Positions 57,801 through 64,000 of a DNA stretch of 64,000 nt are shown piece after piece. This stretch comes from Owenia fusiformis (lineage: Eukaryota > Annelida > Polychaeta > Sabellida > Oweniidae): contig CAIIXF020000006.1 in NCBI GenBank assembly GCA_903813345.2, positions 17,116,348-17,180,347 on the forward strand. The letters run 5' to 3'. The position numbers and the translations under genes are program-made. Position 1 is the first letter of the stretch. Every line of letters begins with the position of its first letter. Under the pieces are notes generated by a model. The model did no database searches and was not told the DNA's origin. It saw only the letters and a program-made list of their open reading frames with translations.

Positions 57801-58951
57801 TTTTTTAGAAACAAAAATATAAAACAACAATGAATTGTAATGAGACAACTGCTATTCCAAAATTGAAACAATTTTTGTCAAGGTTGCTCGGTAGATCCAA
57901 TTCTGCTTCTAAGTTAATTCAACCATGTGGGTAAATGAGTATATTTATATCCAATTCCTTTCCAGTGAGATTGACCTGAATCTGAGTTTTGACTATGCAC
58001 TTGAATTTTGTATGATCTGTTAATCGTGTTTTTGTGTCTTATTTATCTCTACCAAATCTTGCTCCCCAACCCTGCTCTGGACATAAAAGCCAACAATTAA
58101 ATCAACGAAACATCATCAAACAAACAGAAATGAAGGATTCCTTTCCTACCTATGGTTATTTTTCTGTATGCACAATGGGCCACCTTCAGTTCCCGGAATG
58201 CATCTCGCGTCAGTCAAAATCAAGGCATTATTCACTCCTGATACGTTACTGATTACGCCACTGCTTAAAGAGTTCATAAAGACGGCAGGACTTAAAGTTC
58301 CAAAGGGAGTCCCTAAAACTCTGCATGTCTGGCCAATTCTTAACTGTACACTTGGGTATACTGGAACATCTATCATGGATGTTTGTGGTGTCCAATTCTC
58401 TAGTTTCAGCATGATGAAACATGACAACAAAGAATTCAGCTTTTCATGATCAATGTCATCTTTGGCCTCAATTTCTTGTGATTTTGCTCCTTGCTTTACA
58501 GTCGACAAAGCTGGATCATCAGCAAACTTCCAGCCATCATATTTTGACATAAGTTTTCTTAATGAATCTTTAAATGCCTTACATTCCCATATTAAGACAT
58601 TTTCTGCATAGTGTGTTTTAATAAGTTTTGAATGTAAAACATTGTCATCCACATGATCTAATGTCTTATTATACTCTTTTTCTAATGCTGAGCTTGCGTT
58701 CAAGGTTACCTGTTTCTTTTTGTTTTTTTCAGGAGTCTGAACTAACACCTTATACCTTACATTATTATTGTCTGCATAGTTTATAGGGTTGTGACTGTCA
58801 GTGAATGGGTAGAGCAAAGAAGCATGACTGATCACTAGTCCGTGTGTTGCATTGACAATGATTCCACTGCCACTTGTAGATTCAGATTTCCCTTCAGAAT
58901 TTTTTCCACTGATTTCAACCACACACACTTGTTCCATAATGGAAATCCCAT
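42707..58951 (-). CDS. TYSND1: TYSND1, peroxisomal leader-peptide processing protease
   Basis: Trypsin-like serine protease that in animals cuts the N-terminal PTS2 leader from thiolase and other enzymes after import into peroxisomes, and processes some PTS1 enzymes. Eight exons: 58951-58150, 57673-57504, 57380-57216, 53407-53249, 51096-50975, 47381-47293, 43772-43678, 42846-42707. All introns are GT-AG and every junction keeps the frame. From the ATG at 58937 the product is about 575 residues, close to 566 in human. His365 (LTCSHVI), Asp402 (KVFDVAIL) and Ser478 (SGASGGAL) form the triad at nearly the human positions. Exon 1 has the TYSND1-specific LTDARCIPGTEGGPL. The C-terminus ends Pro-Leu-Asn, not an SKL-type PTS1. 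Confidence 0.93.
43678..43772 (-). CDS. TYSND1: TYSND1 exon 7
   Basis: DTDSGACFPHVNLSVPLPTI, matching the family's TGA-x-YPHLNFSIP strand after the Ser. The Arg codon is split with exon 6 (AG|G). Ends phase 1 at AAAG|GTAAGA. Confidence 0.92.
44040..44200 (-). repeat. dispersed repeat with GTGACATAT ends, fragment 3
   Basis: ACAAGGCATTAACACACAAAATGTCC at 44073, a GATGCCAAATGCCAGACACC segment and GACCATAACAATATGTCACC near 44157, then TGGTGGTGACATAT. Same family as 38440-38960, internally deleted, inverted relative to it, and just outside the 44357 element in TYSND1 intron 6. Confidence 0.65.
44357..47266. mobile_element. 2.9-kb element with ~280-bp terminal inverted repeats (6-bp TSD TGCACA)
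   Basis: The left end CACTGGGGGGTATCGTGATG and the right end (…CATCACGATACTCCCCAGTG) begin arms that pair to about 44640 and 46985, including shared words such as GATTTTCGTACGAT. TGCACA flanks both ends (44351-44356 and 47267-47272). The word GATGCAACAACACC, partly palindromic, recurs at least four times in the arms. No transposase is recognised in the 2.3-kb interior, which holds tandem hairpin cassettes (45430-46165). It sits in TYSND1 intron 6, 20 bp past the exon 6 donor. Confidence 0.85.
45430..46165. repeat. repeated hairpin cassettes
   Basis: Three diverged cassettes (about 45430-45615, 45825-45968 and 46003-46160). Each runs CAATTGTTAACCTCTCTWTT, then CGGTCAACTGGC, and later GTATACAATTTTGCCAGTTG with a mirrored AAGAGAGGTCTACAATTG. 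The halves of one cassette are thus imperfect inverted repeats of each other and the cassettes are direct repeats. GTCAAC or GTTGAC words occur dozens of times between 45030 and 46165. Confidence 0.75.
47293..47381 (-). CDS. TYSND1: TYSND1 exon 6 (catalytic Ser)
   Basis: SSCAVHSGASGGALMTPEGL followed by VAGLITCNS. Ser478 in GASGG is the nucleophile. The donor TCCAG|GTAATT is only about 20 bp from a transposon insertion (target duplication 47267-47272). Confidence 0.93.
47382..49041. other. TYSND1 intron 5, first part
   Basis: AT-rich intronic sequence. A possible tRNA-derived SINE starts near 48510 (box A-like TGGCTCAGTGG, box B-like GAGTTTGATCCC) but is weak. Nothing else is supported. Confidence 0.4.
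49042..49455. mobile_element. foldback element carrying an exon-1-like sequence (5-bp TSD CCTTT)
   Basis: Arms start CACTGCTACCCACC and end GGTGGGTAGCAGTG, about 130-150 bp each with ~120 bp between. CCTTT flanks both ends. Each arm holds ATGGCGGAACTTCCTCCGGG followed by ACTAAATTTCG and a splice-donor-like GTAAGATTTTTT, in opposite directions; an ATG in good context, some ten codons and a donor look like a host first exon caught in the arms. It lies in TYSND1 intron 5. Confidence 0.8.
49500..50951 (+). repeat. 162-bp tandem array, about six diverged copies, with microsatellite (pearl-like)
   Basis: CGGTTCACCTGAAAA (or variant) starts units at 49831, 49993, 50155 and 50317, period exactly 162 bp, with earlier diverged units from about 49510. 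Each holds GAAAATCCAAAATGGCYGCC and TTTACCCAGAATGCCAAAAA. After a non-repetitive part the element ends in a run of ACGG-type units (50868-50908) and a GTGGGGACATAATAATAATA tail just before TYSND1 exon 5. This is the full 'pearl' layout: core repeats, ACGG microsatellite, 3' flank. Units are more diverged than at 35767. Confidence 0.9.
50975..51096 (-). CDS. TYSND1: TYSND1 exon 5
   Basis: Encodes GMTVYAVGHALFDSQHNLSP and ends RGHMPVILQ. Starts phase 1 and ends phase 0 at CTACAG|GTAAGT. Confidence 0.9.
51097..53248. other. TYSND1 intron 4
   Basis: Intronic, AT-rich, with short chance ORFs only and a pentanucleotide microsatellite near the exon 4 end. I see no other gene. Confidence 0.5.
53156..53215. 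repeat. (CACTA)n microsatellite
   Basis: About twelve units of CACTA with two CATTA variants, roughly 34 bp from the exon 4 donor in the TYSND1 intron. Confidence 0.95.
53249..53407 (-). CDS. TYSND1: TYSND1 exon 4 (catalytic Asp)
   Basis: VRVRSHTRLNIWYNVEIVYS then KVFDVAILKLLN with catalytic Asp402 and a Cys-containing tail. Acceptor ATATTCCAG and donor AAAAAG|GTAAGT are strong. Phase 1 at both ends. Confidence 0.92.
54265..54810. mobile_element. hAT-type miniature element (8-bp TSD AGCAATGG), 546 bp
   Basis: TTATCCCGTTCC at the left and GGAACGGGATAA at the right, with long imperfect arms (about 200 bp) around an asymmetric centre of about 110 bp. AGCAATGG is repeated exactly on both sides (54257-54264 and 54811-54818). 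The 8-bp duplication points to the hAT superfamily. Non-coding; the minus-strand ORF that crosses it is a shadow. A truncated relative is at 61707-62637. Confidence 0.88.
55950..57190 (+). repeat. diverged pearl-like repeats with ACGG-type microsatellite
   Basis: ACTGGTATTTGAGTTATCAA starts units at 56425, 56568 and 56703 (spacing 143 and 135 bp), each near a TGGYGGCCATTTTGAAATTC-like word. They are followed by GGATGGACGAACGGATGGAC (56871-56890) and a GTTGGGATAATTACTAGTA duplication (56915-56955). A further fragment with GATAGACAGATGG and a TATCCCAGACGACC segment runs to 57190, next to exon 3. Unit length differs from the 162-bp arrays, so it is a related but distinct family. Confidence 0.7.
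57216..57380 (-). CDS. TYSND1: TYSND1 exon 3 (catalytic His)
   Basis: Encodes the start of the trypsin-like domain. SVVFVRAATSWGSGIVIDG is followed by GLILTCSHVIKDA with catalytic His365. The donor lies within CCAGCTG|GTAAGA. Phase 1 at both ends. Part of a diverged pearl-like repeat ends about 20 bp downstream in the intron. Confidence 0.92.
57504..57673 (-). CDS. TYSND1: TYSND1 exon 2
   Basis: The split Arg codon (AG|G) joins exon 1. It encodes QIAGLVVTSLCWKTNEWIGL, matching the end of the N-terminal domain, and an alpha-helical linker (LQFDESAIIQSIKSRVSTLA). It ends phase 1; the intron to exon 3 is only 123 bp. Confidence 0.9.
58150..58951 (-). CDS. TYSND1: TYSND1 exon 1 (N-terminal regulatory half)
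   Basis: Start chosen as ATG 58937 (MEQVCVVEISGK), just inside a strong acceptor (TTTTCTTGTTTCAG at 58952-58965), so a 5' UTR intron is likely. The open frame continues upstream to 59063 with a hydrophobic, signal-like segment (LGLTLILFSPIIY), which would not suit a peroxisomal protein and is probably intron. The exon encodes the degenerate first protease-like domain (GSGIIVNATHGLVISHASLL), a Lys/Asp-rich linker and the LGTPFG and GTEGGPL blocks. It ends phase 2 at GT 58149-58148. Confidence 0.88.
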
Positions 58952-59270
58952 CTGAAACAAGAAAATGTTCAACCTTGTTTACTTTGGCAATGGTCTGATA
59001 GATTATGGGAGAAAACAATATAAGGGTAAGTCCCAGAAAATGGCTTGGAACCATGGGTTTCATTTCAGATGTCAAAGATGTTATTTTGGACCTTGTTATA
59101 AGTAGAAATGATGATTTATTTATCTAGTACGAGGGCTTCTTGCTAAAAAGCCAATTGTGATTTTATTTCACATGGGGAAAGCTCTCAGAAAAACACTTAA
59201 TCAAGAGGAAAATACTGATTTTCTAGGAATAGTCTAGAATAGGTATGTTGAAAATAAAATGACATCTTAC

Positions 59271-60250
59271 ATTTTGACGAGCACCTTAACCATGGTCATC
59301 AAATGAAAGGTAAAGAGTTTCTTTATTGATACTGAGATTTGCCAAGATGAAATAGGTGTCGAAGTGACTTTTTGGGTAAAAAATGTGTTTTTTGCAAAAA
59401 ATATTTTGAAAACGTATTATATAAAATACAGTCTAGTTGACTCTCAAAAGTCAAAATATACCATGTTTAATCAACTTGGGGGGATTTTGGGACCTTAATA
59501 GTTTTTTCTTTGGGATTTGCATGCAATATCGACTAAAACGAGTGTGTTCAAAATATGATGACACCGTTAACACATTTTGACGAGCAGCTAAACCATGGTT
59601 AATAACTGAAAGGTAAAGGGTTCCTTTATTGATACTGAGATTTGCCAAGATGAAATAGGTGTCAAGGTGAGTTTTTGGGTAAAAAATGTGTTTTTTTGCA
59701 AAAAAATTTAAATTGATAAAAAATATTTTAGAAAATTTATTATATAAAATACAGTCTAGTTGACTCTCAAAAGTCAAATTATACCATATTTAATCAACTG
59801 GGGGGATTTTGGGAGCTGAATAGTTTTTTCTTTGTGATTTGCATGTAATATCGACTATTAAACGAGTGTATTCAAAACATGATGACAACATTAACATATT
59901 TTGACAAGCAGCTTAACCATGGTATATAATTGAAAGGTAAAGGGTCCCTTTGTTGATACTGAGATTTGCAAAGATGAAATAATTGTCGAAGTAAGTTTTT
60001 GGGTAAAAAATGTGTTTTTTGCAAAAAAAATTTTATGTTAAAAAGAATTTTTAGAAAAATTATTATATGAAATACAGTCTAGTTGACTCAAAAAAGTCGA
60101 AATATACCATGTTTAATCAAGGGTTCCTTTACTGATACTGAGATTTACCAAGATGAAATAGGTATCAAAATTGTGTTTTGGGTGAAATGCGTTTTTACAA
60201 GAGAAATTCAAAAATTGAAATATATTTCTTAAATTTAACTTTAACAAAAA
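59271..60250. repeat. tandem repeat of ~300-320 bp, three and a half copies
   Basis: ATTTTGACRAGCA starts units at 59271, 59574 and 59898 (303 and 324 bp apart), followed by a partial unit from about 60117. Each holds ATTGATACTGAGATTTGCCA, GGGTAAAAAATGTGTTTTTT and ATACAGTCTAGTTGACTC. The array starts some 320 bp upstream of TYSND1 exon 1, so it lies in or near the promoter or the 5' UTR intron. Confidence 0.9.
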
Positions 60251-61706
60251 TATAGTCTGATTTTCGAAGCTGTTTGAGGTATTGTCTTGTGGTTTGTATC
60301 TTGCGAATTCAAAAGCACTTGAATCAACATTACTGCAAGGAGTTAAAACAGGAGGTTGCGGTTGGTGCAATCTCAACCCCACCCAAAAAATACAACCAAA
60401 AAAGAGATGAGAGGTTTAGAATGTTTTTTGAAGTTTCTAGCTCAATTTTGAAGAAGGTTGCACCAATTTTTAAAATACTACGATTGCAGCCCCCCCCCCC
60501 CCTCAGCTGGTTGAAAGCGGGCTACGGCCCTGCTATGTATACCCTTTGTTTTATGTATATTCCAGTTCATACATTAGTTAATGAAAACACCATATAATTA
60601 TCTGTGATGTAGCGGATATCTATAATGAATATTTTAATATATCCTCTATTACAAGAAGATCATGGTCAATGAAATTTGTAAAAATTGATCATGAATAGGA
60701 AATCTATTGATACAAAATTATCTTTAAAATACATCTCTCAATCAAATTATCACTTACACTGAAAGCATTAACAATGTTAATTGTTGATTCAAAAAGTATT
60801 TAATATTAACAATTAGCAAAGATTTGAACTGCATCAATCTGTTATCATATTTGCACCCAGCAGTGCATTTGATCCTAGACACTGGGCTCATTGGCACTGA
60901 CCAATAAGCTTTGCATTCCATTGGGCAGTGTATGTCTGGTATGAATGTAGAACTCATGATTAATACTAGTGTATATTTTAATGTGATTTTCACCTTCATC
61001 TTCTATTTCATAATTATTCTCATTTATTTATTGACCGTGTAATTTCATTGGTACAAGTACCATACCATCAATTTTAAATATCAAGCATGTTACGAATACT
61101 CTTTGTGACATTCTTAGCACACAAGTCATGATCAAGACCAAGTATCCTCTTAGCTTGGTACATCAAAATATCCCTTCTTAATTGCATTGTTGTGTGTCTA
61201 GCTACAGGCTCTGTGTGAGAAGATGTTTACTCAAGTAGAGGGGGGAGGGTCACAGAGGCTTGTAGCTAGACTACCTTATTTAACACATAATACAACGTGA
61301 CTTGATTATAGGTTACTTACAGTATAGTAAAATAACCATTTGGTATATCAAATAAGGATGTACTTTTAAGTGAAAACAGACTTATAAATACAGTAGCTCC
61401 CTTATGAGAGAATCTGAGGAGCAGACAATGCTGCAATGCTGTAGTGTGATTCTGATTATTGGTTTACTAGTTCAGTAAAATCAATCAAAGCAGATTGAGT
61501 ACTGTAATCTATGGATTTTTCAAAACACTGGCACATGCCCAGCATGAAACAGACACATTGACCATAGCTGGTTTTGCATTTATGTGGTGATCAACACTGG
61601 TTGTATTGATTGAACTAGTTAAGAAATGAGGAATGCTATACTCTAATTAGTGCCTTTCGACACCTCGTTCACCTTGGCAAATCTCACAAATCGTATAATA
61701 AGAAAG
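60251..61706. other. no gene recognised
   Basis: AT-rich sequence upstream of TYSND1. A 13-base C run is at 60490-60502. No exon or known element is supported; a TYSND1 5' UTR exon could lie here. Confidence 0.4.
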
Positions 61707-62637
61707 TAAGAAATATATCGCCAGAACGGGAACATTTTTCTTTTTCATCGAGAGAGATTCCATCACTTTTCAAGATGGCGATTGGATTTAAAAAGGGATT
61801 CCCCGTTTGACTGGCCCGGAAGTAACAATAAATGGAGGAATTTGATGGTTGAAATAAGTTAAATATTACACGCAAATACTGCGATCAAAAATGAAAATTT
61901 CTTCGTTCTGCTGATAAACCCAGACAATTGTGGATTCAACTACACGAAAAGAACGCTAAAATACCCAGGAATCTATTAGTGTAAGCATGGGCTTTCAATG
62001 GGCTTTCAACTAGAAGGGTATGCAACTCTATGTAATAACATGAGACCTTCAAAATGAGCAATGACATGCTTCCCTTTTATGGCAATATTTCAAAAAGTAT
62101 TAGATAAATGTATATGTTTTAGTATTATTTTGAATAAAAATCAATTTTTAATATGATTTAAGCATAAAATATATTCAATATCATATAAAAGTAAACAAAA
62201 GAGACCAATAAGAATAAGAGTTATCAAGATGTTCTCTTTGAGTATTGCATTGTGGGTAATTATTCAAGAACACATTCCAATAAAAAGATAATTTGTGGGA
62301 GAATGTTCACTTTCTGTATTGTCATAATTAGGATGAATTCCAATTTTTATTAAATTATCAAGATGTATGTAGAAGATCATGTTTTTATTTTTGAGTTATT
62401 TCTTTTAATCATCAATAAAAAGTACAAAATAAGATTTTCTTGGAATGTGTACATTCTCCAATTTTGAAAACCCATGGCAATGTTTATGTATGAAATATGG
62501 GAAGTTGCCTACCCTTCTAGTTGAAAGCCCATTTTAGTTGAAAGCCCATGGTGTAAGGGGCGTAAATTCCCCCAAGTTGTAATCGTACAGGCAAAAGATT
62601 GCGCTTAGTCCAGGACTATAGTCCTGGCACGAGATAA
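61707..62637. mobile_element. truncated hAT-type miniature element, split by a nested insertion
   Basis: Reads as the reverse complement of 54265-54810: GAACGGGAACATTTTTCTTT, CATCGAGAGAGATTCC, a TCCTCCATTTATTG-like centre region, then TGTAAGGGGCG…GTAATCGTACAGGCAAA and an end at GAGATAA. The outer ~190 bp of one arm is missing. The body is interrupted at 61986-62550 by another element. Confidence 0.8.
61986..62550. mobile_element. nested 565-bp inverted-repeat element (7-bp TSD GTGTAAG)
   Basis: Left end CATGGGCTTTCAATGGGCTT…TAGAAGGGTA and right end TACCCTTCTAGTTGAAAGCC…TTGAAAGCCCATG. The terminal GGGCTTTCAA word is duplicated in each arm. GTGTAAG lies on both sides (61979-61985 and 62551-62557) and the host element is contiguous across it, which confirms the ends. 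No ORF of note. Confidence 0.88.
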
Positions 62638-62751
62638 ATCATGTGACCTTCTGCCAAAGCTCTGGCTGCTTGTTTCCGATCCTGGTAAAATTATATGGCA
62701 GGAAGTTCGAGTCAAGTCTGTGTTTCCATGTGGTGAACATTGAAAACATGG

Positions 62752-63457
62752 ATTACAATCAGTGTAGACACTAAGGGGCTGAAACCTGCTGGTCAAAATG
62801 ACATTAGGGACCAGTTGCAATGTTATTTTCCTATACCTAGTGAAAAAATCAACTGGTCCGTATCAAAAGTAACCAGATAATGACCAGTGGACCGGCTGTT
62901 AAGGTACAGCTGGAAAGTAACATTTTGGTAATAAATTGCTATACCTGCACATGTTATTTTCTGGTACAAAATAAAGTATGAAGGCATGTGTCAATTTCCT
63001 TGCTTTTTTCAGGAAAGTATCATTACATTGTCTTCTTTTAGAATATCTGGTAGGCGTTCAATGGGACCTCCAGGAAATTCTGATATTTTACACTTTCTAT
63101 TTTTCCAAATTTTCTTTCAAAGTTTCCAGACAACACAGGAGCTACCATTGACCTGTTTCTAGATATTCTAAAAGAAGACAGTGTAATGATACTTTCCTGA
63201 AAAAAGCAAGGAAATACACACATGCCTTCATACTTAATTTTGTACCAGAAAATAACATGTGCAGGTATAGCAATTTTTTACCAAAATGTTACTTTCCAGC
63301 TGAACCTTAACAGCCGGTCCACTGGTCATTATCTGGTTACTTTTGATACGGACCAGTTGATTTTTTCACTAGGTATAGGAAAATAACATTGCAACTGGTC
63401 CCTAATGTCATTTTGACCAGCAGGTTTCAGCCCCTTAGTGTCTACACTGATTGTAAT
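62752..63457. mobile_element. 706-bp near-perfect palindrome
   Basis: ATTACAATCAGTGTAGACAC at 62752 is mirrored at 63438-63457. The arms are about 300 bp with few mismatches and about 100 bp between. Words in the arms include CAACTGGTCCGTATCAAAAG and ATGACCAGTGGACCGGCTGT. No direct target duplication is evident at the ends, so it may be a recent inverted duplication or a foldback element with an undefined edge. Confidence 0.85.
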
Positions 63458-64000
63458 TCTGGGAGGATTGTAAGTCTACTTAATAATTTATATTTACCTG
63501 TATTTTGGTAATACTACTTCAGGTTAGGCTTTAGTGGACTTCGATCGACAGAAAATATAAGCGAATTTCGCGCAATGTGTACTTGGGCTCTACGTCATCA
63601 AATTCTGCTTATATATGACAGTTGTCTGTATCCACATTCTCAAGCTTTGTTTTCAAGCACAATATCGCTTAAACATCAATTGGATGTCACAAAATGCATT
63701 ATGTTTCATATAATGAACACACTCTTTGGGAAACCACTTTATTTCATAACATTCCTAAAATGGAATAATGCGCCATTTGTTCAATCAAAATTTACGTCAT
63801 CAGTTAGTGTGTAAATAATTAAAAAGAGACTTCCCCGTTTTCTTCTTTACCCATAAGAGGAACACAATTGGTATTTTGAAAAAATCTGCATAATAATAGT
63901 ATCAATAATGATCAGTTGAGTTTAAGCAATATCTTAGCCTCTATTATAGCAAAATATGTATATAGATCTTATTGACGTCAGTATGTCAGAGGTCAAATAT
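63458..64000. other. no gene recognised
   Basis: A 79-codon ORF (63575-63814) has no recognisable motif. Otherwise AT-rich sequence up to the end of the window. Confidence 0.4.

Noticed and set aside
58952-59075. N-terminal extension of TYSND1 with a signal-peptide-like segment
   Set aside because: A strong acceptor lies between it and the conserved start, a signal peptide does not suit a peroxisomal enzyme, and the length from ATG 58937 already fits the family.
1-64000. CRISPR arrays, bacterial operons, rRNA or tRNA genes
   Set aside because: The tandem repeats found have no spacer pattern, genes have introns, and no convincing cloverleaf or rRNA segment was recognised.

Overview
The window is eukaryotic: AT-rich, intron-containing, with GT-AG exons separated by long introns and packed with transposable elements. 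Several signs point to a mollusc, most likely a bivalve. There are two arrays of 162-bp tandem repeats, the longer one ending in an ACGG-type microsatellite, as in the 'pearl' elements described from oysters and other bivalves. There are also Ty3/gypsy, Harbinger, Crypton-like and Kolobok-like relics and many foldback elements. The exact species cannot be told from the sequence.

The one clear host gene is TYSND1 (peroxisomal leader-peptide processing protease), on the minus strand from about 58951 down to 42707. Eight exons join in frame at GT-AG boundaries and give about 575 residues with His365, Asp402 and Ser478 as the protease triad. Its C-terminus does not end in a canonical PTS1. Its introns hold a 2.9-kb terminal-inverted-repeat (TIR) element 20 bp from the exon 6 donor, a foldback element carrying an exon-1-like sequence, two pearl-like arrays and a hAT-type miniature element with an 8-bp target duplication.

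Layout. 1-7.5 kb: little besides a transposase-like fragment at 1.2-1.6 kb. 7.5-13.5 kb: foldback elements and a broken Kolobok-like transposase. 13.6-17.5 kb: a Harbinger transposase relic, an OTU-protease fragment and a two-exon relic with a Cys-rich N-terminus. 18.6-25 kb: a decayed Ty3/gypsy element, split by an 851-bp foldback insertion and carrying a very GC-rich third ORF with a zinc-finger-like N-terminus and a 36-residue triple repeat. 26.4-32.4 kb: a plus-strand multi-exon gene of unknown function whose last exon exists in five tandem copies, with a Kolobok-like transposase and a P2X7-tail-like ORF inside its 4-kb intron. 32.4-37 kb: a TA-flanked foldback element, a third transposase relic, a Crypton-like fragment and the first 162-bp array. 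37.6-42.6 kb: a 4,993-bp element with nearly identical 542-bp TIRs around a broken gene of a family widely repeated in marine invertebrates. 42.7-59 kb: TYSND1. 59-64 kb: ~300-bp tandem repeats, a truncated second copy of the hAT-type element with a nested foldback insertion, and a 706-bp near-perfect palindrome.

Most open reading frames in the window are chance or transposon-derived. The strongest new-biology candidates are the 5-kb long-TIR transposon, the gypsy third ORF, the tandem last-exon array and the exon-carrying foldback element. All calls come from reading the sequence and from remembered family motifs; no database search was possible.
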